Below are positions 10,121 to 19,389 of a DNA stretch of 47,681 bases, piece after piece. The DNA is from an uncultured Desulfotomaculum sp. (GTDB taxonomy: Bacteria; Bacillota; Desulfotomaculia; Desulfotomaculales; Desulfotomaculaceae). Where the stretch lies: the NCBI GenBank assembly GCA_946411205.1, contig CAMKDG010000011.1, positions 1-47,681 of the forward strand. The letters are read 5' to 3'. The notes beneath the pieces are model-generated. The model had not been told where the DNA came from, did not search any database, and was given only the letters and a program-made list of their open reading frames with translations. Numbering within the stretch: position 1 is the first letter of the stretch; the number at the start of each line of letters is the position of its first letter. The position numbers and the translations under genes are program-made.

Positions 10121-10912
10121 ATGTCAGGTAAATCCGGTGTGAAGCTGGCAATTTCCGGTAAGGGTGGTGTGGGCAAAACGACTCTCTCGGCTTTGCTGTG
10201 TCATCTTTATGCCCGAGAGGGTAAAAAGGTTTTGGCTGTGGATGCTGATCCAGATGCTAATTTGGGTATGGCCTTGGGATTTACGACACAGGAGTTAACC
10301 CAGGTAACCACCATCACCCAGGATAAAAGACTCATTAAAGAACGTACCGGCGCAGAACCGGGTACCAGCGGACAGTGGTTTACCTTAAATCCCAAGGTGG
10401 ATGATATCCCGGAAAAGTATGTGATTGAGAAAGACGGCGTGAAGTTGCTCCAGCTAGGTCTTACCTCCACCGGGGGCAGCGGCTGTTATTGCCCGGAGAA
10501 TACCTTTGTTAAGATGCTACTTAATCACTTAGTGCTGGGACAGGATGAAACGGTAGTTGTCGATATGGAAGCGGGACTGGAACACATGAGCCGGGGTACG
10601 GCCAGAGGGGTGGATGCCTTTATTGTGGTGGTAGAACCAGGTCGCAGAAGTTTCCAAACCGCTCAGGCTACCGTTCAACTAGCTCAGGATTTAGGTGTGG
10701 AGAAAGTCTATGCTGTGGCTAACAAGGTAAGAGTAGGACAGGAGGAAAGCATCCGTGAGGCTCTGGGTTCTTTGCCACTACTGGGGGTATTACCCTATGA
10801 TCTAGAAGCAGTCAATGCCGATCTTGTTGGTAAAACCCTCTTTGAGGTAAGCCCCCTGATGGTTGAACGGGTTAAGGAACTCAAAACTAAAATCGAAGAT
10901 TATTTGGAATAA
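10121..10912 (+). CDS. cooC: CO dehydrogenase maturation ATPase
   Basis: Deviant Walker A KLAISGKGGVGKTTLSALL, DADPDANLGMALG, YCPENTFVKMLLNHL; SD gaggaggt. Confidence 0.9.
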   Translation: MSGKSGVKLAISGKGGVGKTTLSALLCHLYAREGKKVLAVDADPDANLGMALGFTTQELTQVTTITQDKRLIKERTGAEPGTSGQWFTLNPKVDDIPEKYVIEKDGVKLLQLGLTSTGGSGCYCPENTFVKMLLNHLVLGQDETVVVDMEAGLEHMSRGTARGVDAFIVVVEPGRRSFQTAQATVQLAQDLGVEKVYAVANKVRVGQEESIREALGSLPLLGVLPYDLEAVNADLVGKTLFEVSPLMVERVKELKTKIEDYLE

Positions 10913-10915
10913 CCT

Positions 10916-10950
10916 AACCAAAGGATAACTCCTTTGGTTTTACTTTTTTT
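10916..10950 (+). terminator. Rho-independent terminator after cooC
   Basis: aaccaaaggataactcctttggtt followed by ttacttttttt. Confidence 0.7.
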
Positions 10951-11017
10951 GGAAGGTTTCTGGTTAACTCCTGGAGAATACTATTGGGGTAATTAATTTA
11001 TGTAAGGGTTTGATGCT

Positions 11018-11755
11018 ATGAAAGAAACAATGGAAAAAACCAGGCAGACAGTTCAACTGGGAGGCAAGCCTATCTCCTATCAGATTAGGGAAAGTCGGCG
11101 GGCGAAACATGTGCGCTTTACCATTAGCTCCCCCGACAGACTAGAGGTGGTAGTGCCCAGTAATTACCCTCAGGACCAGTTGGAAACCTTACTAAGAAGT
11201 AAACAAAATTGGATTTTGGAAAAGCTGGCTTTATTTTCCCGCAGGGTGGAATTGGTACAAAAGAATGCTTTGGCAGAGACACCGGCCATTCGTTTTTTAG
11301 GTAAGAGCTATCGTGTGGTTACAGTCTTTCAAACTGGTGCACCACAGATCGAAATAGTGGGAGATAAAATAATCATTATGCTACCCCAGCAGAACCAGGT
11401 GAAAATACGAGATGTTTTGGAAAGCTGGCTTCGCCACCAAGCCCGCGAGGTTATTAAGCAACGATTGCAATTCTTCAGCCATAAATTAAATATTAAGTAC
11501 AGCCAGTTTGCTATTAAAGATCAAAAGACGCGCTGGGGCAGTTGCTCCAGTCAGGGTAATTTAAATTTTAATTATCGTCTGGTTATGGCTCCGCTACCAA
11601 TCATTGATTATCTAGTGGTACACGAACTTGCTCATTTAAAAGAAATGAATCATTCGAAAAAGTTTTGGTCGCTGGTAGAGAGTGTCTGTCCTGCTTATAA
11701 AGAACACCGCCAGTGGCTGAAGGAGCATGGAGCAGAATTAACCCTGCCTTTTTGA
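11018..11755 (+). CDS. YgjP/DUF45-type M48-like metallohydrolase
   Basis: RWGSCSSQGNLNFNYRLVMAPLPIIDYLVVHELAHLKEMNHSKKFW with HEXXH motif. Confidence 0.85.
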   Translation: MKETMEKTRQTVQLGGKPISYQIRESRRAKHVRFTISSPDRLEVVVPSNYPQDQLETLLRSKQNWILEKLALFSRRVELVQKNALAETPAIRFLGKSYRVVTVFQTGAPQIEIVGDKIIIMLPQQNQVKIRDVLESWLRHQAREVIKQRLQFFSHKLNIKYSQFAIKDQKTRWGSCSSQGNLNFNYRLVMAPLPIIDYLVVHELAHLKEMNHSKKFWSLVESVCPAYKEHRQWLKEHGAELTLPF

Positions 11756-12649
11756 TTATAACTTTACTTCTGCCAAGGGTTTGTCTTTGTTGTCATATAG
11801 AGTGAGGGATACGGCCTGATAATACCCTCCTTTTAATTGATAGGTGGTTTTCAGCAGGGCCAGGGTATCTACGTGGGAAATACCAATTACCCTTTGGAGA
11901 GTGATGATCTCTTTTACACCATTGCCATCATAATCCACCAGACTGTAATCAATGATGGGATCAATCCAGGTAGTAATATTTTGAAGTAGGCTTTCTGAAT
12001 TTTTGTATTCTTCCTTGGCTAACGGAATAGTGGATTTTAATCCCGTTTGATGGTCTTTAAAAACCACGTAATAATCACCAGCGTATTTTACTTCGAACCT
12101 CGCATTGTTTTCCTGGCCCGTTTCACTATCAGAAGCGTAATCAAAGGGGTTTTCAATAGTAAAAAGTAGCTGCCAAGCCCCGGTGCCTTCTTGGGGTTTG
12201 TAAATGGCTAGTCCCATGGCTCCGGCACTGCCACTGGATTGGCGGTAAACCAAGACTTCATTTTTATGATCCCCGTCTACATCCTCGAACTTTAAATCAG
12301 CGAAGGAATAGAGACCTTCCTCCTGGACCGGCAAGTTTATCCTTTCTACATCATCCACCACCACAGACCAAGCGATTGGCATCCCGTTTTTGTCTTGCTC
12401 GGCATAAAGAACGACCTTTTCCTTTGCCTCATCACCGAGGATGTTTTTTTCGACGCTTTTTAAAATGTGAGTATTTTCGGTTACCCTATATTTTTCTTTT
12501 GTGGACGGCTCTGTTTTCCTAGAGTCTGGACCATTCATAGTGCAGCCACTGAATAAAGATAAAGCTAAGAAAGGGATAAACACTTTTACATAAAAATTTC
12601 TCCAATTGAAATTCCCCGGGTAGAACCTCTTCTGATAAAGTTTCTTCAT
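11756..12649 (-). CDS. Putative lipoprotein of unknown function
   Basis: LFSGC lipobox; two DVDGDHKNEVLVY / DYDGNGVKEIITL VCBS/FG-GAP-like segments. Confidence 0.6.
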   Translation of the reverse strand: MKKLYQKRFYPGNFNWRNFYVKVFIPFLALSLFSGCTMNGPDSRKTEPSTKEKYRVTENTHILKSVEKNILGDEAKEKVVLYAEQDKNGMPIAWSVVVDDVERINLPVQEEGLYSFADLKFEDVDGDHKNEVLVYRQSSGSAGAMGLAIYKPQEGTGAWQLLFTIENPFDYASDSETGQENNARFEVKYAGDYYVVFKDHQTGLKSTIPLAKEEYKNSESLLQNITTWIDPIIDYSLVDYDGNGVKEIITLQRVIGISHVDTLALLKTTYQLKGGYYQAVSLTLYDNKDKPLAEVKL

Positions 12650-12870
12650 AGCATTTGTCTCCTTATTTTTCTGCTAAAGGATCAGTCATTTTCTAAGACG
12701 AAGCAAAACCTAAAGTGTTACACGGTAAAATAGAAAAATATTGCTGGATAACCAGAGATTAAGTGTCCTAAAGACTGGTGGATTGTCGATTTTTATATTA
12801 AAATGAAGTTCGTGATGCTTTTAGTTAGTTAAATAATGCACCCAAAATTCAAGCAAAAGGAAGGACAAAA

Positions 12871-14259
12871 ATGGCACAAACAAACTTATCCCAAACAAGC
12901 ATGGGTCATCGAGAAGGCTTTGGCAGTACCCTCGGAGTTATTGCCGCCACTTTGGGCTCAGCTGTGGGGCTTGGCAACATTTGGAAGTTTCCCTATGTCA
13001 CTGGGGAAAACGGTGGTGCCGCATTCATTCTTATTTATTTATTGTTTGCAAGTTTAATTGGTTTACCTGTGATGATTTCCGAATTTATCATGGGGCGCCG
13101 CAGTAATGCTGCCTCGGTAGGTGCCTTTAAAAGACTGGCTCCTGGTACACCTTGGTTCCTTACTGGTATTTCGGGTGTGATAGTGGCTTTCCTGATTATG
13201 AGCTATTATACATCCGTGGCTGGCTGGGTTTATGCCTACATTTTTAAGGCTATGAGTGGTGGTTTGCTAACCACCGATCCTAAGGTATCTGAGCAGGCCT
13301 TTACCGGCTTTATATCTGGGGTCTGGTCACCGCTGATCTGGCAATGGATTGTGCTTCTGGTAACCGGTGCGATTATCCTGGCTGGAGTGAAAAAAGGGAT
13401 CGAACGGATAACTAAAATGCTGTTGCCGGTACTTTTTTTACTACTCATCGTTTGTGTTATCCGGGCCGTAACATTACCCGGTGCCAGCGAGGGGATTGCC
13501 TTCTTGTTTAAACCGGACTTCTCTAAAATTACCGGTGCAACCATTCTGGCTGCCATGGGTTTAGCCTTCTTTAAATTATCCGTGGGTATGGGGGTCATGA
13601 CCACCTACGGAAGTTACATTGGCAAAAACGAAAGCTTATTTAGCACTGGTGTTAAGGTTATGCTGGCGGATACCTGTGTTTCCATGTTAGCCGGTTTAGC
13701 TATTTTTCCGGCCGTGTTTGCCTTTGGCTTTACTCCTGACAAAGGTGCTTCCCTGTTATTTATGACGATCCCAATGGTATTTAATTCGATGCCCTTTGGT
13801 GGCTTTTTCCTGGCTATTTTCTTTATCCTGGCTTCCATTGCTGCTACCGGTGCCATGATTTCTCTCTTTAATACGCCAGTGGCTTATTTAAACGAGGAAC
13901 TGGGTTGGTCCAGAAAAAGTGCCACTGTGGTGACAGGTTTGATGATGGCATTAATTGGTAGTACGGCTACCCTGTCGAATAGTATTTTGGCTAACCTTAA
14001 GATCTTTGGTATGACGATGTTTGACTTGTTTGGTTATGCTACCGACAACATTATGATGCCTTTGACCGGACTCCTTATCGCCATTTTTGTCGGTTGGCGA
14101 CTAAGCAAATATGACGTGGCAGATGAACTTTCCAATGGCGGTAGCCTGAATAATCGCACCTTTGTGAAGTTCTATTTAATAGCGGTACGTTTTGTAGCTC
14201 CTGCGGCCATTATTATAGTTCTGCTAAGTGGCCTGGGCTTCTTTGAATTTCTAAAATAA
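12871..14259 (+). CDS. Sodium-dependent transporter, neurotransmitter:sodium symporter (SNF) family
   Basis: ATLGSAVGLGNIWKFPYVTGENGGAAFILIYLLFA signature. Confidence 0.92.
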   Translation: MAQTNLSQTSMGHREGFGSTLGVIAATLGSAVGLGNIWKFPYVTGENGGAAFILIYLLFASLIGLPVMISEFIMGRRSNAASVGAFKRLAPGTPWFLTGISGVIVAFLIMSYYTSVAGWVYAYIFKAMSGGLLTTDPKVSEQAFTGFISGVWSPLIWQWIVLLVTGAIILAGVKKGIERITKMLLPVLFLLLIVCVIRAVTLPGASEGIAFLFKPDFSKITGATILAAMGLAFFKLSVGMGVMTTYGSYIGKNESLFSTGVKVMLADTCVSMLAGLAIFPAVFAFGFTPDKGASLLFMTIPMVFNSMPFGGFFLAIFFILASIAATGAMISLFNTPVAYLNEELGWSRKSATVVTGLMMALIGSTATLSNSILANLKIFGMTMFDLFGYATDNIMMPLTGLLIAIFVGWRLSKYDVADELSNGGSLNNRTFVKFYLIAVRFVAPAAIIIVLLSGLGFFEFLK

Positions 14260-14271
14260 TGCTGCACAAAG

Positions 14272-14319
14272 AATAACCCCACCGAAGAATTTAATTTGTA
14301 CCGGTGGGGTTATTTTTTT
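14272..14319 (+). terminator. Rho-independent terminator
   Basis: aataaccccacc...ggtggggttattttttt. Confidence 0.75.
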
Positions 14320-15002
14320 GTGACGCATTGTAGGAAGAATTGTAAAAAACCTGCGGTTGATCTTTGCGCACGCTGAAGCAGAACCTGAGCAGCCTTTTCC
14401 ACGGATGGCTCATGTTCTTCTACCACCTGGGGTAAAAAGGCGAAGGAAAAACCGGCATTTTCTTTTACCCAGTCATCAGGCTCGCGGGATAGTTCATAGA
14501 GTCCATCGTAGTTCGTGGTAAAATCATGGTAATTACTGCGGGCCCAGTCTTCGAAGTATTTGTGACCCTTCAAAATAAGACCGGCGGCATGGTGAGGAAC
14601 ACAAAGATCTTGCAAAATATGGGTCGCTGCACCTACGTAAAAGAGAGCTTTCTCTTGCCGGTTTTGCTGCCATTGTTTGATGGCCTGCTTGAAATAGTGA
14701 CGGCATTCACTGGGGGCATCCGGTCCACACCAAAGACCCGTATTGGTTGTATAGTCATAATAATGGCTAATATTTTTAAATCCTCGATCACACCAGGTTG
14801 AACCGGCGTTTAGGGTACCTAGGTAAGATTGATACAGCAAAGCTTCCTTACCAAAACCATCCTTCTTAAGAATACGAATAGACTGTTGATTGCAAAAGTG
14901 ATGGGTATTTCGGTCCACAGGAGGTTTTAAGAACACTTGAAGTGGTAGTGTTAACGACAACATTACCTTGGCACAGTTCCAGGTAGCTTGAGTAAGAGTC
15001 AT
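14310..15002 (-). CDS. Zinc-dependent phospholipase C-like protein
   Basis: ALFYVGAATHILQDLCVPHHAAG motif (PF00882-type); ATG at 15002 preceded by aaggaag. Confidence 0.75.
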   Translation of the reverse strand: MTLTQATWNCAKVMLSLTLPLQVFLKPPVDRNTHHFCNQQSIRILKKDGFGKEALLYQSYLGTLNAGSTWCDRGFKNISHYYDYTTNTGLWCGPDAPSECRHYFKQAIKQWQQNRQEKALFYVGAATHILQDLCVPHHAAGLILKGHKYFEDWARSNYHDFTTNYDGLYELSREPDDWVKENAGFSFAFLPQVVEEHEPSVEKAAQVLLQRAQRSTAGFLQFFLQCVTKK

Positions 15003-15201
15003 AATTTCTTCCTTGCCAGTAATATTGAGAGTTCTACTTTTGATTATTTCCAAAAACCGATCACTCTAACAATCAATAATTGGACTATTATCCGGGTGTG
15101 GATAGGAAGCTAGCCCCAATTTTACTAAATTTATGGTTAAAATGACTTTTTTAGCAGGAAAATAGAACCTAATGACGAATAGAATAATAGACTATTATAA
15201 A

Positions 15202-15308
15202 ACGCCAAATTTCATTCTTGAAAACGGGGGAACCACTCTTTTGGGGTGAACTACCTTTGGTAGCGGGCTATCTTTCAGTCCGAATCCGTCAGCTAACTCC
15301 GTCGGCGT
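15202..15308 (+). ncRNA. c-di-AMP (ydaO/yuaA-type) riboswitch
   Basis: acgcc...acgggggaacc...ttggggtgaacta...ggtagcgggcta...cagtccgaatccgtcagctaactccgtcggcgt; conserved ydaO blocks with closing P1 acgcc/ggcgt. Confidence 0.9.
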
Positions 15309-15326
15309 AGAAAGCGAGGAAGGATA

Positions 15327-15977
15327 GTGTCTTTAAGTAGTAGACTGCTTGTACTGGCAACCTCTGTTTGTTTTGCAGTGGGTATGTGGGTTGGTGCCGC
15401 TGAGGCAGCCCAAGTTACGGTAAAATCGGGAGATTCTCTGTGGGCCATTGCCCAAAATAATGGCACAACGGTTGAGAAAATTAAAGAGCTTAACCAATTG
15501 ACCAATGACAATCTACAGTTAGGGCAGGTTTTACAGGTGCCGGATGGTGCTTCCAATCAGTCCGTAAGACCTCCCCAGGCAACCGAAAATGTTTCCCGGG
15601 GTATGGTAGACCGAGCTATGGCAGTACTGGATTATGCTAAGAAGTTTACGGGTACAAAATATCGTTCCGGTGGAGAGAGTCCAGCGGGTTTTGATTGCTC
15701 CGGTTATGTACGATATGTCTTTAAGAACTTTGGTGTTGATCTGGTGCACACGGCAGCCGGACAATATAATGCAGGAACAGTCATTAATAAAGAAGAACTG
15801 AGGGCTGGCGATCTGGTATTTTTTAATACCGGCGGCAATGGCAACATTAACCACTCAGGCATCTACATCGGTGAAAATCAATTTATTCATTCTTCCAGTT
15901 CAAAAGGGATCAAAATAGATTCCCTCTCAGATAATTATTGGAGTCCGAAATATCGTGGTGCTAGTCGAATACTGTAG
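15327..15977 (+). CDS. LysM plus NlpC/P60 peptidoglycan endopeptidase
   Basis: VTVKSGDSLWAIAQNNGTTVEKIKELN LysM; FDCSGYVRYVFKNFGV and NHSGIYIGENQFIHSSS NlpC/P60 motifs; GTG start with gaggaagg SD. Confidence 0.9.
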   Translation: MSLSSRLLVLATSVCFAVGMWVGAAEAAQVTVKSGDSLWAIAQNNGTTVEKIKELNQLTNDNLQLGQVLQVPDGASNQSVRPPQATENVSRGMVDRAMAVLDYAKKFTGTKYRSGGESPAGFDCSGYVRYVFKNFGVDLVHTAAGQYNAGTVINKEELRAGDLVFFNTGGNGNINHSGIYIGENQFIHSSSSKGIKIDSLSDNYWSPKYRGASRIL

Positions 15978-15986
15978 TAAGACCAA

Positions 15987-16014
15987 ACCCCCGGATTTAA
16001 TCCGGGGGTTTTTT
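15987..16014 (+). terminator. Rho-independent terminator
   Basis: cccccggatttaatccgggggtttttt. Confidence 0.8.
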
Positions 16015-16049
16015 GATGACTCTGTTGCACAATGAATTGATGTTGCGTC

Positions 16050-16106
16050 GTAGGGGCAACCTGTGGTCGTCCGCTATTTTGATACAGCACGCTAGTTTGC
16101 CCCTAC
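16050..16106. repeat. Small foldback/REP-like intergenic element
   Basis: gtaggggcaa (16050-16059) and ttgcccctac (16097-16106) are exact reverse complements. Confidence 0.5.
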
Positions 16107-16108
16107 TA

Positions 16109-16143
16109 CAAAAAAGAGTGTCGCCAAAAAGTACGACACTCCC
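16109..16143 (-). terminator. Terminator of the SLH protein gene
   Basis: Minus strand gagtgtcg-tactttttgg-cgacactc followed by ttttttg. Confidence 0.7.
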
Positions 16144-16148
16144 TGAGA

Positions 16149-17561
16149 TTAATCTTCGTATTTAAACTCTATGGCTTTTTCTTTGTTGAGGGAGAAATTA
16201 TCAATGACATCTTCACTTAGCCAAAATTGATAATTCTTGTTATCTACCATACTATCATCCGCATCCAGAGTAATGGTTAATTTTGCACCGGCAATGCGAG
16301 TAGCAGTTACATCCAGCTCGCGGTTCCCTTTTAGAATATGAATACCGGTTCCCTTGCTATTAAATTTTTTACCCTTTTGGATGTCCCCATTAAACTGAAT
16401 GACGACGGTGGTATCGTTAGTAGCCGTTACTTCATTGATGGCTAAAGCAGCTGCTTTGGTGGTGAAGTACCATTCGCCTTTATTGATACCGGAGAAAGAT
16501 TTCGCTTTTCTGGTAACCAAAATATCGTTATCAATGGTTAGACAGTATTTGCTATTGGCTAATAGAATCCCTTGGTTATTTAACTTGACAACCAGTTGGT
16601 CATCATTTTCTTTAAAGACAATGGCGTATTCCAGTTGGGCGTCCACCCATTGACCATTTTTATATTGTAAAAGTTGAATAGCCTTCGCTAAATCTCCCAG
16701 ATCATGGCCCTTTGCCAGAACCATGTCTTCCGTAAATTGAACTGTAAATTTATTCGTATTTATATCAATCTTTGCTTTATTAGCGGGACTTAGGCTGCTG
16801 ATATAGTCTGTGGTTTGCTCTTCTTCATCAAGATCAGTATCCATATCCACGCTATCGATAAAGCGGGAAATCATAACAGCAAATTCTCCTCTGGTAATAG
16901 GATTAAAGGGATTTAGATACCCATCCGAGGTGCCCCGTAAGATACCTCTTTTATACATAGTTGCAGCGTAGGTTAGTTCATCCTTCTTTAGTCCTTTAGT
17001 GTCCTTAAAGGAAAGCAATTCTGTAAGAGAAACATCTTCATCACCGGCAACCCGGCTAAGCCACATGGCTGCTTCGATACGGGTAGCTGGTTTGTTACCA
17101 TTCCAACCCATTAACTCCCAGTCAGCCAGGATGCCAGCGTCATAGGCCTGTAGTGGTGCCAAGCCCATCCAACCGGGAAAGATTTGTTTAAGTAAGGCTT
17201 CTTTTTCCGTGGAGGTTGCCTCATGATCCACAATCCGCATGATAATAGCGATGGCCTCGTTTTTACTGACTGATTTTTCGGGCATAAATTGCTTGTTTTC
17301 ATACCCTTTCATAATGCCTTTGCTTTCAAGCTTTAAAATATCATTTTTGGCCCAGTGATTGTTTACATCTTGAAAAACAACGGAGTAGTTCCAGGAGGGT
17401 GGGCAAGGCTCTTGATACTGTTTCTTAATTAATTGCTTTTGTAGTCCTGTAGACAGATTTTTTTGCTTATGGGCAGGATCGGCCCAAGCAGCTCCGGCCA
17501 ATAAAGTAGTTAGCATAGACACAGAGAGCAAAGTTATCACGAATTTAGTTAATTTTTTCAT
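16149..17561 (-). CDS. S-layer homology (SLH) domain protein with C-terminal Ig-like (Big_5-type) repeats
   Basis: Signal peptide; VNNHWAKNDILKLESKGIMKGYENKQFMPEKSVSKNEAIAIIMR and GILRGTSDGYLNPFNPITRGEFAVMISRF SLH motifs; SD gaaaggag. Confidence 0.85.
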   Translation of the reverse strand: MKKLTKFVITLLSVSMLTTLLAGAAWADPAHKQKNLSTGLQKQLIKKQYQEPCPPSWNYSVVFQDVNNHWAKNDILKLESKGIMKGYENKQFMPEKSVSKNEAIAIIMRIVDHEATSTEKEALLKQIFPGWMGLAPLQAYDAGILADWELMGWNGNKPATRIEAAMWLSRVAGDEDVSLTELLSFKDTKGLKKDELTYAATMYKRGILRGTSDGYLNPFNPITRGEFAVMISRFIDSVDMDTDLDEEEQTTDYISSLSPANKAKIDINTNKFTVQFTEDMVLAKGHDLGDLAKAIQLLQYKNGQWVDAQLEYAIVFKENDDQLVVKLNNQGILLANSKYCLTIDNDILVTRKAKSFSGINKGEWYFTTKAAALAINEVTATNDTTVVIQFNGDIQKGKKFNSKGTGIHILKGNRELDVTATRIAGAKLTITLDADDSMVDNKNYQFWLSEDVIDNFSLNKEKAIEFKYED

Positions 17562-17803
17562 ATATTCTCCTTTCAAAGGACAAGTTAGTTGTTAAGCATA
17601 CCGATTGGGGCGCCACCAATGTCGGTTTGTCTTTTCTATATAATACGGGGGGTGTTTACTTTATCAAGGGGTATGGAAATCGGTTTCTTTCAAGCGTTAC
17701 AAAAAAGAAGCCTTGGTTGTCTGAATGAATGAAGTCTTGACGATAGGGTTATTTCTTTGCTAGGCTAACTATATACGTATGAAAGAATCACAGGAGGTAT
17801 ACG

Positions 17804-18319
17804 ATGAGAAGAGTAGCAATACTGCTTATTTTGTTGATGATGGTAGTTCTCAATGGCTGTGCAGGGGACAAAACCCCTCAGCGCCAAGAACCCAAAACCC
17901 CAACCCAAGAGCAACAGACCGCCGCGGAAAAAGTAAAGGTAACCCTTTATTTTGCCAATCAAAATGCAGATGGTCTCATGCCGGTAGAGAGACAAATTGA
18001 TAAACCTAATGATATGGTAACCGCCCTTGTTAGCGAGCTAAAAAAGCCGGATAAAAATACCCCCGTGTTGCCGGAGGGGAGCGAGCTGATTTATTATAAA
18101 ACTGAAGGAGATACTCTGGTTCTAAACTTTAACCAGGCCTTTGCCAATCTGCAGGGCTCTACCGGGGAATTTATTACCATCAACTCTTTGGTGAATACTT
18201 TTACAGAGTTAACGCAGTACAAAAATGTGAAACTTTTGGTGGAAGGAAAGACCCTAGAAACCGGCCATGCCATTTACGACAAGCCGATTCCCAGGAATGA
18301 AGGAATTATTAAGGAGTAA
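17804..18319 (+). CDS. GerMN-domain lipoprotein
   Basis: VVLNGCAG lipobox; KVTLYFANQNADGLMPVERQI...INSLVNTFTELTQYKNVKLLVEGK GerMN pattern; SD caggaggt. Confidence 0.8.
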   Translation: MRRVAILLILLMMVVLNGCAGDKTPQRQEPKTPTQEQQTAAEKVKVTLYFANQNADGLMPVERQIDKPNDMVTALVSELKKPDKNTPVLPEGSELIYYKTEGDTLVLNFNQAFANLQGSTGEFITINSLVNTFTELTQYKNVKLLVEGKTLETGHAIYDKPIPRNEGIIKE

Positions 18320-18368
18320 ATTACGATATATTCAAGGGCCTAAGGATTGAGCAAGGAAGTGGTTCAGC

Positions 18369-18980
18369 ATGGTAACCTACCGTACAGTTGCTACAGAGAG
18401 TGTCAGTGAACTTATCATCAAAAAGTCCCGTTTTATTGCCTATGTAAAACCTGTGCAGGATGAAGCGGCAGCCGTGGATTTCATCCGACAGATTAGTAAA
18501 AGGCACCGGGAAGCAACGCATAATGTTCCAGCCTATCGCATCTCAGAAAATATAGAAAAGTGCAGTGATGATGGGGAACCCGGCGGTACCGCCGGCAGAC
18601 CTGTGTTGGGTGTGCTAAAAGGGGAAAATCTTTTTTATACCGCGGTGGTGATAACCCGATATTTTGGGGGAATTATGCTAGGTGCGGGGGGCTTGGTACG
18701 GGCGTACTCCCAAGCAGCGTCCCAGGGTATTAGTGAAGCGGGTCTGATTACCCGGGTTTTAAACCAGAAACTGCAGGTGGAGTTTGCCATGCCCTTATTT
18801 GGCATTATCAAAAAAATTATTGAGCAATCAGGGGCTAAAATACTGGATGTGGCAGTAACCGATAAGGCTATTATCGTCGCCCGCTTGCCGGTGCCCGAGG
18901 TAGAGGGATTGACAGCGCAACTTATAGAAGCCTCTGCGGGACAAGCCTTGGTGGAAAAGACAGAACTGGAATTTGTGTAA
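18369..18980 (+). CDS. YigZ/IMPACT family protein
   Basis: KKSRFIAYVKPV, DDGEPGGTAGRPVLGVL, VVITRYFGGIMLGAGGLVRAYSQAA. Confidence 0.9.
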   Translation: MVTYRTVATESVSELIIKKSRFIAYVKPVQDEAAAVDFIRQISKRHREATHNVPAYRISENIEKCSDDGEPGGTAGRPVLGVLKGENLFYTAVVITRYFGGIMLGAGGLVRAYSQAASQGISEAGLITRVLNQKLQVEFAMPLFGIIKKIIEQSGAKILDVAVTDKAIIVARLPVPEVEGLTAQLIEASAGQALVEKTELEFV

Positions 18981-19037
18981 GAAATTATTGCCAGTGTGGC
19001 AGATAGCAAGTAAACTAAAGGAGTACCGTACATTCTT

Positions 19038-19195
19038 TTACAGGTGCCCCTAGGGGAGAATAGGGAATCGGGTGTAATTCCCGAGCGGTCCCGCCACTGT
19101 AAGCGGTGAGTTGATACCCAGGAGAAGCCACTGGCCAAGAGCCGGGAAGGGTTGGTATCCAGCAATGACCCGTAAGTCAGGAGACCTGCCTGTAA
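19038..19195 (+). ncRNA. Cobalamin (B12) riboswitch
   Basis: ttacaggtgcccc...gggaatcgggtgtaattcccgagcggtcccgccactgtaagcg...gccactgg...gggaaggg...aatgacccgtaagtcaggagacctgcctgtaa. Confidence 0.95.
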
Positions 19196-19224
19196 AAGCA
19201 TAAAACTGAGGATGATGGAAAAAT

Positions 19225-19256
19225 TCTCAGCCCTTTTTGGGCTGGGATTTTTTGTT
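19225..19256 (+). terminator. Terminator in the B12 riboswitch expression platform
   Basis: ctcagccc-ttttt-gggctggg-attttttg 30 nt downstream of the aptamer. Confidence 0.8.
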
Positions 19257-19277
19257 TTTACAAGCATTTCTTTTGGG

Positions 19278-19305
19278 TTGGCCGTCAGTCATTGGCCTGT
19301 AGCTT
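19278..19305 (+). repeat. Degenerate heptad repeat (locus A)
   Basis: TTGGCCG TCAGTCA TTGGCCT GTAGCTT. Confidence 0.4.
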
Positions 19306-19389
19306 TTTGGAATCTTATAGCAAGGTGCTTTGTATGTCCTAACAGATGGTCACTTTTTAATAGTCTCTACGTTAAGGAGGAACGAGAAA

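Noticed and set aside
11750-11760. Back-to-back stop codons of the convergent YgjP and lipoprotein genes
   Set aside because: Tight convergent packing is common; no additional signal seen.
12836-13057. 73-aa ORF overlapping the NSS transporter start
   Set aside because: Different frame from the transporter signature; no independent SD or domain.
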